Below, piece after piece: positions 1-9,900 of a stretch of DNA of 64,000 nt. Made by a program: the position numbers and the translations under genes. Each line of letters begins with the position of its first letter. Position 1 is the stretch's first letter. Below the pieces are notes generated by a model. That model did no database searches and was not told the origin of the DNA. It worked only from the letters and a program-made list of their open reading frames with translations. Source of the DNA: an uncultured Oscillibacter sp. (GTDB lineage: Bacteria; Bacillota; Clostridia; Oscillospirales; Oscillospiraceae); the NCBI GenBank assembly GCA_950097265.1, contig CATNDJ010000002.1, forward strand, positions 69,131 through 133,130, given 5' to 3'.

Positions 1-1392
1 GGCATCCACGTGCGCATCTTCGAATCCCTCCGCCCCACTCCCGAACTGAGCTTCGCCGTCCGGGAATACCATTGCCAGGCGGGCATCAATGTGACGGCCA
101 GCCACAACCCCAAGGAGTACAACGGCTATAAGGTCTACTGGCAGGACGGCGCCCAGCTTCCCCCCCACCACGCCGACGCCATCGCCAAGCGGCTGGGGGA
201 AATCGACATCTTCACCGACATCAAGCGGATGGACTACGGCGAGGCCGTCAAGGCCGGAATCATCGAGGTCCTGGGGGCCGAGACCGACGAGAAATTCCTC
301 TCCAACGTCATGGCCCAGGTCAACGACGCGGAGACCGTGGCAAAGGTGGCGGACCGCTTCAAGATGGTCTATACCCCCTTCCACGGCACGGGCCACAAGC
401 TGATTCCGGAGGCCCTGAAGCGCCTGGGGGTGAAACATCTGATCTGCGTGCCCGAGCAGATGGTCATCGACGGGGACTTCCCCACGGTGGTCTCCCCCAA
501 CCCGGAAAACCCCGAGGGTTTCTACCTGGCGGTGGACCTGGCCAAGAAGGAGGGCGCGGACTTCATCCTGGGCTCCGACCCCGACGCGGACCGGGTGGGC
601 ATCATGGTCCGCACGAAGGACGGAGAGTTTAAGGTCATCACCGGCAACCAGACCGGCGTGCTGCTGCTGGACTACCTCATCGGCGCGAAGAAGCGGGCGG
701 GCACCCTGCCGGAGAAGCCCGTGGCCCAGAAAACCATCGTCACCACGGAGATGGCCCGGAAGGTGGCGGAGGTCAACGGCCTGCAATGCTTCGACACCTT
801 CACCGGCTTCAAGTTCCTGGCGGAGAAGAAGGACAAGCTGGAATCCAGCGGCGAGGGCAAGGTCATCTTCTCCTATGAGGAGAGCTACGGCTACATGCTG
901 GGGGACTACGTCCGGGACAAGGACGCCGTCACCGCCGCCCTGCTGCTGACGGAAATGGCCGCGTGGTACGCCGCCCAGGACATGACCCTGGCGGACGCCC
1001 TGGACGCGCTGTATGAGAAGTACGGCTATTACGCCGAGCACACCTACAACCTGGTCATGCCCGGCCTGGACGGACTGAAGGACATGGCGAATCTGATGAA
1101 GGGCCTCCGGGAGAATCCTCCGGCGGAGCTCTCCGGCGTGAAGACGGTCCAGTTTAAGGATTACAGCGACGGGTCCGTGACGGACTGCGCCACCGGGGCG
1201 AAGACCGCTATGGAGCTCTCCGGGTCCAACGTGCTGCGGTTCGAAATGGCGGACGGCACCAGCGTCATCGTCCGGCCCTCCGGCACGGAACCCAAGATTA
1301 AGGTCTACATCCTCACCCAGGGGAAGGACGCCGGCGACGCCCAGGCCAATGTGGATAAGTACGGCGAGTGGGTAAAATCCCTGCAAAAATAA
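1..1392 (+). CDS. Phosphohexomutase (phosphoglucomutase/phosphomannomutase), 5' end outside window
   Basis: Interconverts hexose-6- and hexose-1-phosphates for cell-envelope and glycogen precursors in the cytoplasm. All family signatures in the visible part are intact: the phosphoserine loop TASHNP (about residue 33), the metal loop GSDPDADR (about 195), the sugar-binding loop FSYEESYG (about 290) and the C-terminal phosphate-binding RPSGTEPKIK (about 425). The reading frame is open from base 1. The GTG at 10 is an internal codon, so roughly the first 100 residues of a ~570-residue protein lie outside the window. Whether glucose or mannose is preferred cannot be told from sequence. A strong terminator follows the stop immediately. 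Confidence 0.93.
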   Translation, partial: GIHVRIFESLRPTPELSFAVREYHCQAGINVTASHNPKEYNGYKVYWQDGAQLPPHHADAIAKRLGEIDIFTDIKRMDYGEAVKAGIIEVLGAETDEKFLSNVMAQVNDAETVAKVADRFKMVYTPFHGTGHKLIPEALKRLGVKHLICVPEQMVIDGDFPTVVSPNPENPEGFYLAVDLAKKEGADFILGSDPDADRVGIMVRTKDGEFKVITGNQTGVLLLDYLIGAKKRAGTLPEKPVAQKTIVTTEMARKVAEVNGLQCFDTFTGFKFLAEKKDKLESSGEGKVIFSYEESYGYMLGDYVRDKDAVTAALLLTEMAAWYAAQDMTLADALDALYEKYGYYAEHTYNLVMPGLDGLKDMANLMKGLRENPPAELSGVKTVQFKDYSDGSVTDCATGAKTAMELSGSNVLRFEMADGTSVIVRPSGTEPKIKVYILTQGKDAGDAQANVDKYGEWVKSLQK

Positions 1393-1404
1393 AAAACGGA
1401 GCAC

Positions 1405-1435
1405 AGGCCCGCCGTGGGAATACGGCGGGCCTTTT
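1405..1435 (+). terminator. Rho-independent terminator after the mutase gene
   Basis: Eleven-base-pair stem AGGCCCGCCGT / ACGGCGGGCCT with a GGGAAT loop, followed by TTTT. It begins 13 bases after the mutase stop. The next reading frame opens inside its loop. Confidence 0.85.
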
Positions 1436-2796
1436 ACCCGGAGCTCACGGCCAAAAACCAAGGGGAAGCCTCCAAGGGCTGGTATATGCCCTATGTCCGG
1501 GCCCTGTGGCTGACGAACGCCATTGAGGAGACGGCCTTTTCCAGCTACGCCGACTTTCCCTCCCGTGCGGACCGGTTCATTTCCCGGTACGACATGGCGC
1601 AGATGGCGAAACAGATTCTTTACCGCCATAGGACCAAAGCCACAGAGGAGCAGATGGCAGCCGCCCAGGCGAACATCGGAGACTGGGACGCGATTCCCGA
1701 GAACTACCGAAAAGCCGTCTCCACCTGCTATGCCCTGGGCATTCTGGGCGGGCAGAAGGACGGGACCTTCGGCGGAGACAGGTACATGAACCGGGCCCAG
1801 GGCTGCGTGGTCATCCGGCGGCTGGATCAGCTTCTGGGGGAAACGAAGCCCTTCATGGCCTCGGACCAGGCCGCGTCCGAAGCGGCGGGCCGGGCCGCCG
1901 CCCCCCCGGTTCAGCAGTCTCCCGCGCCGCAGCCTTCCACATTTCAGACTCCGGTTCAGCCCGCCGCGGATCCCGCCCAATTTCCGGAAATCCGCTGCCT
2001 CACCTGCGGTTACCTGATGCGGCAGGCCGGGAGCCCGGTGATGGACTACAACAACGGCGGGGCGAACGGCGCCATGTTCCACAGCTGTGAGCTCTGCAAC
2101 GCGGCATACATCTGCAACCAGTGCTCAAAAAACATGGAGGACGCGGCGTTCGACATGCGCCGCCACGAGGCGGTCTGCGCCTCCGGCGGCGGCATGATCC
2201 CGGTCGCGGACCTTTGCTCCCCCTATTACAGGGACAGCGTCTATCACCAACGGCTGAAAAGCGTGACCCTCACCGGGGATTACCGGCGGGATATCCTGGC
2301 CGTGGCCGCCTCCCAGATCGGATACATGGAGGGCGACAACGAAACCCAGCTGGACGGCTCCTACGGCGGCCGGGGGGATCACTCGGAATACAGCTGGTTT
2401 CTGAGCGGGGACAGCAGCGGCGCGTGGTGCTCGGAGTTTGCCAGCTGGTGCGCCCGGCAGGCGGAAATCCCCTCCAGCATCCTCCATACCAGTTACGGCG
2501 CCTGCCCGGACACGTTTGGCGGGACGGCCTACGCCTGGAGCGATACGGTCTTTGCCGGAGGCGGCTACATGCCCCAGCCCGGCGACCTGATGCTCATCTG
2601 CCACTCCAACCGCGCCGTCTCCACCGCCGACGCCATGGACCACACCACCATCGTGGAGAGCGTGTCCTGGGATGGAAATACGGTAACGGTGACAACTATA
2701 GAGGGCAATTCCAACAACATGGTCCGGCGGTATGACTATATCTATAACGCCTCCCGGGGCTTCTGCGGTTACTTCGTGGCCCCGGATTATCCCTGA
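1414..2796 (+). pseudogene. 5'-truncated SLH / CHAP-domain cell-surface protein
   Basis: The open frame encodes an S-layer-homology region with repeats such as WYMPYVRALWL and ISRYDMAQMAKQIL, then a second repeat ending NRAQGCVVIRRLDQLL. A Pro-rich linker, a Cys-rich segment with several CxxC pairs and a C-terminal CHAP-type amidase domain follow. The CHAP core is visible: catalytic Cys in AWCSEFASWC, His in MDHTTIV, and a polar EGNSN. The intact family should begin with a signal peptide and a complete first SLH repeat. Here the frame opens mid-repeat from a GTG in the loop of the preceding terminator, with no signal peptide and no ribosome-binding site. I read it as the remnant of a wall hydrolase or anchored amidase that lost its 5' end; a protein from an internal start remains possible. 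Confidence 0.6.
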
Positions 2797-2860
2797 ACCG
2801 GGCAAGGAATCGGGGAAAGGCTTCATGGCGCGTTGGATTCCTTTTGTTTCCATATTGAAA

Positions 2861-2922
2861 TTGACGAAAATTTCACCATCCTTTTGGCAGTCCAGCATAA
2901 ATGTGATTTTGACCAAAATTTC
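2861..2922 (+). repeat. Pair of direct repeats upstream of the EF-G-like gene
   Basis: TTGACGAAAATTTC at 2861-2874 and TTGACCAAAATTTC at 2909-2922 match at 13 of 14 positions and are 48 bases apart. They sit just upstream of the promoter at 2925-2953, so an operator is possible. No regulator is identified. Confidence 0.4.
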
Positions 2923-2924
2923 TG

Positions 2925-2953
2925 TTGTAATCCGCCGCCGGGTGTTGTATAAT
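2925..2953 (+). promoter_or_regulatory. Sigma-A-type promoter for the EF-G-like gene
   Basis: TTGTAA (2925-2930), 17-base spacer, perfect TATAAT (2948-2953). The start codon is about 64 bases downstream, preceded by AAGGAG at 2999-3004. Confidence 0.75.
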
Positions 2954-3016
2954 TCATATATTGGACGCTTGCGGCCCCGGCCGCATGGACAGCAAAAATA
3001 AGGAGTGGAACGAATC

Positions 3017-5086
3017 ATGAGCTATTCTGTACAGAACATCCGCAACGTCTGTCTGCTGGGGCACAGCGGCAGCGGCAAGACCGCCCTGGCCGAGAGCCTG
3101 CTCTACATGACCGGCGTCATCGATAGAATGGGCCGGGCCGCCGACGGAAACACCGTCTGCGACTATGACCCGGAGGAGACCAAACGTCAGATTTCCCTGT
3201 CCCTCTCCATGGCGCCCCTGGACTACAAGGGCAGCCGCATCAACCTGATGGACACTCCCGGCGCCTTTGACTTCGCCGGAGAGGCCATGGCCGCCCTCCG
3301 GGCCGCCGACGCCGCCATCATCGTCTGCTCCGCCAAGGACGGCGTGTCCGTGGGCCTGGAGAAGGCCTGGAAATACTGCGAGGAGCGGAACATGCCCCGC
3401 TTCATCTACATCTCCAAGACCGACGAGGACAACTCCGACTACAACGCCACCTTCGAGGCCCTGCGGGAGCGCTTCGGCAAGAAGATCGCCCCGGTGGTGG
3501 TCCCCATCTGGGACGGCGACAAGCGGGTCACCGGCGTCATCGACGTGCTGAACAAGCGGGCCTATGAGATGCAGAAGCTCAAGCGGGTGGAAATCGAGCT
3601 GCCCGCCGACAAGGCCGACGTAGTGGCCGAGTTCAACGACGCGCTGAAGGAGTCCGTGGCCGAGACCAGCGAGGACTTGATGGAGAAATTTTTCGGCGGC
3701 GAGGACTTCACCTACGCCGAGATGATCCAGGGCCTGCGCCAGGGCGTGCGGGAGCTGAGCCTGTTCCCCGTTCTCTGCGGCTCCGCCATCAACTGCCTGG
3801 GCTCCCTGATGCTGATGGACAACATCGTGGACCTGCTGCCCAATCCCGTGGAGGGCAACTATCACAAGGCCACCAAGGCCGACGGCGAGACCGAGGAATT
3901 TGTGGTCTCCCCCGGCGGCGTGCCCACGGCCTTCGTGTTCAAGACCATCTCCGACCAGTACGGCAAGTACTCCTTCGTCAAGGTCCTCTCCGGCACCATT
4001 ACGCCGGACATGCCCATGGTCAACGCCCGCACCGGCGAGAAGGTGAAGCTGGGCCGCCTGTATATGATCCGGGGCAAGAAAAACGCCGAGGTTAAGGAGC
4101 TGGTCTGCGGCGACATCGGCGCCATTGCCAAAATGGACATCAAGACCGGGGACACCCTCTGCGACGAGCGGAAGGTGGTCAGCCTGAAGAACATCCCCTT
4201 CGCCGAGCCCTGCTACTCCGTGGCCATCCAGCCCAAGACCCGGGGCCAGGAAGACAAGATCGCCCAGGGCCTCACCCGGCTGAACGAGGAGGACCCCACC
4301 TTTACCGTGGTGAACAACGCCGAAACCCACCAGATGGTCATTTCCGGCGCGGGCGACATGCAGATGGACGTGCTGGTGAGCAAGCTCAAGGACCGCTTCA
4401 AGGTGGAGGCCGAGCTGAAGCCAACCCGGGTTCCCTACCGTGAAAAGATCCGCAAGACCGTCCAGAAGCAGGGACGGCACAAGAAGCAGACCGGCGGCAG
4501 CGGCCAGTTCGGCGACGTGTGGGTCCGGTTTGAGTACAACCCCGAGGAAGAGGACATGGTCTTCGCCGAGGAGGTCTTCGGCGGCTCCGTGCCCCGGAAC
4601 TTCTTCCCCGCCGTGGAGAAGGGCCTGCGGGAAGCGTGCCTCCACGGGCCGCTGGCGGGCTATCCCCTGGTGAACCTGAAAGCGGTTCTCTACGACGGGT
4701 CCTACCACCCGGTGGACTCCTCCGAAATCGCCTTCAAGACCGCGGCGCAGCTGGCCTATAAGGCCGCCATGCCCGAGGCGAACCCCGTACTGCTGGAGCC
4801 CATCGGCGAGCTGAAGGTCACCGTGCCGGAGAACTACACCGGCGACGTCATGGGCGACATCTCCAAGCGCCGGGGCACCCCCATGGGCATGGACCCCGTG
4901 GGCGACGGCACCCAGGTGATTACCGCCGAGGTCCCCATGGCCGAGATGGGCACCTACGCCATCGACCTCCGGGCCATGACCCAGAGCCGGGGATCCTTCA
5001 CCTTCCACTTCGTCCGCTATCAGGACTGCCCCCCCGCCGCCCAGGAAAAGGCGATTGCGGAGGCCAAGGCCATGGCGGAGCAGTAA
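3017..5086 (+). CDS. Elongation-factor-G-like GTPase (EF-G paralogue)
   Basis: A 689-residue translational GTPase of the FusA superfamily. The N-terminal G domain shows G1 GHSGSGKT (about 11-18) and G3 DTPG. G4 reads SKTD instead of the usual NKxD. Domains II-V follow, including a domain IV-like RxxGxxGxFGDV stretch and an EF-G C-terminal domain. I chose ATG 3017 over GTG 3005 because AAGGAG at 2999-3004 abuts the GTG. The altered G4 and divergent switch I mark it as a paralogue (EF-G2-like), not the housekeeping EF-G that normally sits in the str operon. Its precise role is unknown; a ribosome-associated or stress function is plausible. It is a single-gene unit with its own promoter and terminator. 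Confidence 0.85.
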   Translation: MSYSVQNIRNVCLLGHSGSGKTALAESLLYMTGVIDRMGRAADGNTVCDYDPEETKRQISLSLSMAPLDYKGSRINLMDTPGAFDFAGEAMAALRAADAAIIVCSAKDGVSVGLEKAWKYCEERNMPRFIYISKTDEDNSDYNATFEALRERFGKKIAPVVVPIWDGDKRVTGVIDVLNKRAYEMQKLKRVEIELPADKADVVAEFNDALKESVAETSEDLMEKFFGGEDFTYAEMIQGLRQGVRELSLFPVLCGSAINCLGSLMLMDNIVDLLPNPVEGNYHKATKADGETEEFVVSPGGVPTAFVFKTISDQYGKYSFVKVLSGTITPDMPMVNARTGEKVKLGRLYMIRGKKNAEVKELVCGDIGAIAKMDIKTGDTLCDERKVVSLKNIPFAEPCYSVAIQPKTRGQEDKIAQGLTRLNEEDPTFTVVNNAETHQMVISGAGDMQMDVLVSKLKDRFKVEAELKPTRVPYREKIRKTVQKQGRHKKQTGGSGQFGDVWVRFEYNPEEEDMVFAEEVFGGSVPRNFFPAVEKGLREACLHGPLAGYPLVNLKAVLYDGSYHPVDSSEIAFKTAAQLAYKAAMPEANPVLLEPIGELKVTVPENYTGDVMGDISKRRGTPMGMDPVGDGTQVITAEVPMAEMGTYAIDLRAMTQSRGSFTFHFVRYQDCPPAAQEKAIAEAKAMAEQ

Positions 5087-5114
5087 GACGCAGGTTGCAG
5101 ACTTGGATAACAAG

Positions 5115-5144
5115 GGCCCCGCTCCACTCGGAGCGGGGCCTTTT
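5115..5144 (+). terminator. Rho-independent terminator after the EF-G-like gene
   Basis: Perfect 11-bp stem GGCCCCGCTCC / GGAGCGGGGCC, loop ACTC, then TTTT. Confidence 0.9.
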
Positions 5145-5173
5145 CAACATGGCTTGAAAAAATCTCGAAGCCC

Positions 5174-5204
5174 TGTAACGTTTCCCCCGGCGGGGGGATA
5201 TATA
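5174..5204 (+). promoter_or_regulatory. Possible ECF-type promoter of the sigma operon
   Basis: TGTAACGTTT at 5174-5183 has the AAC core typical of ECF -35 elements. GATATATA lies at 5197-5204, about 40 bases upstream of the sigma gene's start. The tract between them is G/C-rich. This fits autoregulation but the -10 is not diagnostic. Confidence 0.3.
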
Positions 5205-5241
5205 GGCAGAGACAAGGACGGGGCGAAGGGAGGGAAGCTCC

Positions 5242-5730
5242 TTGGAGGACATGGAAAAAGTCTACCAACAGCACGCCCGGACGGTGTACAAATTCCTTTT
5301 GGCGAAGACGCGGGACGAGCACCTGGCGGAGGAGCTGACCCAGGAGACCTTTTACCAGGCCGTCCGGTCCGTGGACCGCTTCGACGGAAGCTGCAAGGTG
5401 TCCGTGTGGCTGTGCCAGATCGCCAAGCACCTGTGGTATCAGAGCCTTCGGAAGCGGAAGCGGGAGGGGCCGCCCCTGGAGGAGCTGCCGGAGGCCCCCG
5501 GACCGTCGGCGGAGGAGGGGCTGCTGGAGCAGGAGGGGCGGATGGACCTTTTAAAGCTGGTCCATGGCCTGCCGGAGGCCCAGCGGGAGGTGGTCTATCT
5601 CCGGGCCTTCGGGGGTTTGAGCTTCCGGGAGATCGGAGACGTAATGGGAAAGACGGAGACCTGGGCCCGGGTGACCTTTTACCGGAGCAAGGAGAAACTC
5701 AGGAACGGAGGCGCGAGTGATGAAGAATGA
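5242..5730 (+). CDS. ECF-family RNA polymerase sigma factor
   Basis: 162-residue extracytoplasmic-function sigma factor. Region 2 is at residues ~8-75 (FLLAKTRDEHLAEELTQETF, then the RF-D and SVWLCQIAKHLW core). Region 4 is near 110-155 (LPEAQREVVYLRAFGGLSFREIGDVMG). It redirects RNA polymerase in response to an envelope or other signal sensed by the downstream anti-sigma protein. The TTG at 5242 is preferred because AAGGGAGG lies 7 bases upstream. The ATG at 5251 would have a GGAGG only 2 bases away. The 3' end overlaps the start of the anti-sigma gene, a typical translationally coupled pair. Confidence 0.9.
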   Translation: MEDMEKVYQQHARTVYKFLLAKTRDEHLAEELTQETFYQAVRSVDRFDGSCKVSVWLCQIAKHLWYQSLRKRKREGPPLEELPEAPGPSAEEGLLEQEGRMDLLKLVHGLPEAQREVVYLRAFGGLSFREIGDVMGKTETWARVTFYRSKEKLRNGGASDEE

Positions 5731-6784
5731 TTTGACCTGCGGCGTGGTGCGGGATTTGCTGCCCAGCTACATCGAGGGCCTGCTGGGAGAGGACTCCCGG
5801 AAGGCGGTGGACCGGCATCTGGAATCCTGTCCCGCCTGTACCGCCCAGAAGGAGGCTATGGCCGCCATGCCGAGGGCGGAAGAGGCGGAGGAGACTGCCA
5901 AGGAAGTCAATTACCTCAAGCGGGTGAAGAAGGGGACGGCCAAAAAAATCGTCCTGGCGGTGGCCTGTACGGCTCTGGTCCTGCTGGGGGGCGCCGCCTT
6001 GAAGCTCTTCGTTATCGGAACGCCCCTCCAGCCCCAGAGCGTGGCGGTGGCGGTGGCGGACCGCCAGGACAACAACACCTTGTATCTGTCGTTGAGCTCC
6101 GTGGGCTCCGGCAACGCCTTCCACGGCTGGAAGGTGGAGACGGTGGACGGCGTGACCTCCATCTACGCGAGAGATGTGCTTGCCTCTCCCCTTTATTCCT
6201 CCGGCCAGGCGGAGCTGTCCGTGCCCCTGAACTTCGTCCGGGAGGTCTGGCTGGGGGGAACGACCGGCAGGCTTCTCTGGGCGGACGGCCTGGTCATCAG
6301 CCGGAACACCATGGACCTGCTGGACGCGAAGACCCCCTACTGCGGCGACGCCCCGGCCCTGGGGCGCATCGCGGAGCTGCTGCAAATCTCCCGGGTGATG
6401 GGGCCCTACACCACCACCCTCCACACCAGCAGCGAGCCCTACGTCTGGGCCCTGGAGTTCCAGGAGGAGTTCGGCGAGGGGGACCTGCGGCAGCTGCGGT
6501 ACTACGCCTATCAGATGCTGGCCCTGGTGGAGAACCTGGATAAAATCGCCTACGTCTACGAGCCGGAGGCCGCCAACGGCAGAACGCGGGAGGAGCGGCT
6601 CCAGAGGGGCACCGTCAGCGCCCAGAATGCGGCGCGGCTTTTGGCCGGACTGACGGAGAAGTACAACCAGGAGCACAACACCGACTGGCCCATCCATGAG
6701 AGCGTCAAGGAGTACGCGGAGAGCCCCCTGGAGTACCAGCGCATGGTGACGCTGCTGACGGAGCACCTCATTTACCGATACTGA
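5720..6784 (+). CDS. Membrane anti-sigma factor with N-terminal zinc finger (zf-HC2)
   Basis: 354 residues. The N-terminus LTCGVVRDLLPSYIEG followed by H33-x3-C37-x2-C40 is a classic zinc-binding anti-sigma domain. One transmembrane helix lies at ~75-97 (KKIVLAVACTALVLLGGAALKLF). A ~250-residue extracytoplasmic sensor domain without a recognised family follows. It should hold the upstream sigma factor at the membrane until a signal arrives. I chose ATG 5720, with GGAGG 8 bases upstream, over the adjacent GTG 5717. The start overlaps the 3' end of the sigma gene by 11 bases. Confidence 0.85.
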   Translation: MKNDLTCGVVRDLLPSYIEGLLGEDSRKAVDRHLESCPACTAQKEAMAAMPRAEEAEETAKEVNYLKRVKKGTAKKIVLAVACTALVLLGGAALKLFVIGTPLQPQSVAVAVADRQDNNTLYLSLSSVGSGNAFHGWKVETVDGVTSIYARDVLASPLYSSGQAELSVPLNFVREVWLGGTTGRLLWADGLVISRNTMDLLDAKTPYCGDAPALGRIAELLQISRVMGPYTTTLHTSSEPYVWALEFQEEFGEGDLRQLRYYAYQMLALVENLDKIAYVYEPEAANGRTREERLQRGTVSAQNAARLLAGLTEKYNQEHNTDWPIHESVKEYAESPLEYQRMVTLLTEHLIYRY

Positions 6785-6790
6785 CGCGAA

Positions 6791-6817
6791 AGGACCGCCC
6801 GGGAGGGCGGTCCTTTT
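6791..6817 (+). terminator. Rho-independent terminator after the sigma/anti-sigma operon
   Basis: Perfect 10-bp stem AGGACCGCCC / GGGCGGTCCT with GGGA loop, then TTT. It starts 6 bases after the anti-sigma stop. Confidence 0.88.
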
Positions 6818-6849
6818 GGTTTGTTCCGGCATGGCGGGTCCGGAGAAGC

Positions 6850-6926
6850 GGGAGGGGACAGAGCCCCTCCCCTACAGGGTGTTCTGCCGGTAGAAGGGGT
6901 GTAGGGGGCGGGATCTGTCCCGCCCT
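6850..6926. repeat. Inverted pair of palindromic intergenic repeats
   Basis: Two imperfect palindromes of the same design face each other. On the minus strand, 6850-6876 reads TGTAGGGGAGGGG-CTC-TGTCCCCTCCC. On the plus strand, 6900-6926 reads TGTAGGGGGCGGG-ATC-TGTCCCGCCC. A 23-base spacer separates them. They lie between two convergent transcription units. They could fold into hairpins that stop transcription or stabilise mRNA, and the design is that of a REP-like dispersed repeat. Copy number in the genome cannot be seen here. Confidence 0.55.
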
Positions 6927-6933
6927 GTTTTCC

Positions 6934-9900
6934 TCAATATTCAATCTCCCCCGTATACACCAGCTTGGCGTCCCCGGTCAGGGTGACGAAATCGTCGGTG
7001 TAGTGGACAATCAGTTCTCCGCCCTTCACCCGGACGGTGACGTCCCGGCCCTTCTCGCAGAAGCCGTTGGCCACGGCGGCCACTACCGCCGCGCACGCTC
7101 CCGTTCCGCAGGCCATGGTCTCCCCGCTGCCCCGCTCCCAGACCCGCATTTTGATGGTGCTGGGGTTGACGACCCGGATAAACTCGGTATTGATGCGCTC
7201 CGGGAAGTAGGGCGCGTGCTCGAACCGGGGGCCGATGAAGCCGATGTCCACATCGTCCACCCGGTCGCAGAACACCACGCAGTGGGGATTCCCCATGTCC
7301 ACACAGGTGATGCGGTAGGGCCGCCCGGCGATGCGGACGGGATAGTTTACCACCTGGGGGTCCGTGATGGTGAATTTCAGCGCCGCCGTGTCCAGGGCGG
7401 CTTTTCCCATGTCCACGCTGGCGGAGGTGGCCTTTCCCCCCACGGTGTAGAGAGTCACGGCCTTCACGCCGCTGGCGGTCTCCACGGTCAGGGACTCCTT
7501 GTTTACGAAGCCGTTGTCGTGGAGGTACTTCCCCACGCACCGCAGGGCGTTGCCCGCCATTTTTCCCTCGCTGCCGTCGGCGTTGAACATGCGCATTTTC
7601 GCGTCGGCAATCTCGGAACGCTCCAGAAGCACGATACCGTCGGCCCCCACGCCGAAGTGGCGGCGGCAGAAGGTGACGCAGAGGGACTCCGGGCAGGTGA
7701 TGCGGCCGTCGAAGTTCTCCAGGAAGATGTAGTCGTTGCCGCAGGTCTGCATCTTGGTGAAGGGCAGCTTCTCCCGGCGCTCCCGGAGGTGGCAGATGTC
7801 CACCAGCTCCGTGTTGTCCTGGTTGTACCGGGACTCCAGGATGTCCGCCAGGGCCCCGGCGGTGTCCAGGGAGGTGAGGCAGGGGATGCCCAGCTGGACG
7901 CAGCGGTGGTTCAGGCGGATGAAGTCCCGGATGTACTCCGGCTCCGTGGACCCGGTGAGGATGACATAGTCGATTTTTCCGTCCTCCAGGAGCTGGAAGA
8001 CCCGGTTGTCCCGGCCCAGCTTGCCCACGATTTCCACGCTGGTCCCCAACCGCTCGATCTCATGGGCGGTGCCGTCGGTGGCGTAAAGCCGGAAGCCCAG
8101 CTCGTCCAGCTTCCGGGCGGTGTCCAGGATCTCGGGCTGGTCCCGGCGGTTGACGGAGATGAGGACGCCGCCCTTTTCCTGCTTCTCGACTTTGTATCCG
8201 GCGGAGACCAGGCCCTTGAAGAGGGCCTCCTGCATGTTCTTGCCCAGGCCCAGCACCTCGCCGGTGGACTTCATCTCCGGGGAGAGGGCGGCGTTGGCGT
8301 CGGTGAGCTTCTCGAAGGAGAAGACGGGGACCTTGACGGCGGTGTAGGGGGGCTGCTTGTAAAGGCCGGTCCCATAGCCCAGGGACTTCAGGGGCTGCCC
8401 CACCATGACCCGGGTGGCCAGGTCCACCATGGGGACGCCGGTGACCTTGGAGATATAGGGCACCGTTCGGCTGGCCCGAGGGTTCACCTCGATGACGTAG
8501 AGCTCGCCCTGGTAGATGAGGTACTGGATGTTGATGAGGCCGCGGGTCCCCAGGGACAATGCCAGCTTCTCGGAGCAGTCCACGATGACCTTCAGCATCC
8601 GGTCCCCGATGGAGAAGGGCGGGTAGACGGCAATAGAGTCCCCGGAGTGAACGCCGGTGCGCTCGATGTGCTGCATGACGCCGGGGATGAGGACGTCCGC
8701 GCCGTCGGAGATCACGTCCACCTCCAGCTCCTTGCCCATCAGGTACTGGTCCACCAGGACGGGGTTTTCCACCTTCCCGGAGAGGATGACGTTCATGTAG
8801 GTCCGCACGTCCGTGTCGTTGTGGGCGATGACCATGTTTTGCCCGCCGATGACGTAGGAGGGGCGGAGCAGAACGGGGTAGCCCAAGTCGTTTGCCGCCG
8901 CCAGGGCCTCCTCCATGCCCAGGACTCCCCGGCCCTGGGGGCGCTTGATGTGGAAGCGCTCCAGCAGCCCGTCGAAGCGCTCCCGGTCCTCGGCCATGTC
9001 GATGGACTCGGCGCTGGTGCCCAGGATTTGGATGCCGCGGCTGTCCAGGTACTGGGTGAGCTTGATGGCCGTCTGGCCGCCGAAGGCCACTACCACGCCC
9101 ACGGGCTTTTCCACGGCGATGATGTGCATGACGTCCTCGGGGTACAGGGGCTCGAAGTAGAGGCGGTCGGCGGTGTCGTAGTCCGTGGAGACTGTTTCGG
9201 GGTTGTTGTTGACGATGACCACGTCGTAGCCCAGCTCCTTCAGGGTCCAGACGCAGTGGACGGAGGAGTAATCGAACTCGATGCCCTGGCCGATGCGGAT
9301 GGGGCCGGAGCCCAGAACCATGATCACCGGGCGGCCCGACCGGGGGAAGGCCCGGGACTCGCAGAACTGATCGAAGCTGGAGTAGAAATAGGGAGTCTCC
9401 GCGTCAAACTCCGCGCCGCAGGTGTCCACCATTTTGTAGACGGCGGTCCGGGGCTCCTCGGGGAGCTTGTCCGTCTTGGCAAGGCGGCGCAGGGTTTCGT
9501 CGGGGTAGCCCAGGCGCTTGCCCTCTTCGTAATTCTCAGAAGTCAGGCCGTCCCGCTCCAGGGTTTTCTCAAAGTCCGCCAGCCCCTGGAGCTTCCAGAG
9601 GAACCAGCGGTCAATCCTGGTGATGGAGAAAATCTCGTCCACGGAAATCCCGGCTTTCAGCGCCTCGAAGACGGTGAAGATGCGCCGGTCGTCCACCCGG
9701 CGGAGGCGCTCCCAAATGGGGGCGGGGTCCGTGTTCTTCCGGTTCAGGGAGTCCTGTCCGATCTCCGCCCCCCGGACGGCCTTCATCAGGGCCATCTCGA
9801 AGGAGGGGGCGATGGACATGACTTCGCCGGTGGCCTTCATCTGGGTGCCCAGGGTCCGAGAGGCGTCGGCGAACTTGTCGAAGGGCCACTTGGGCATCTT

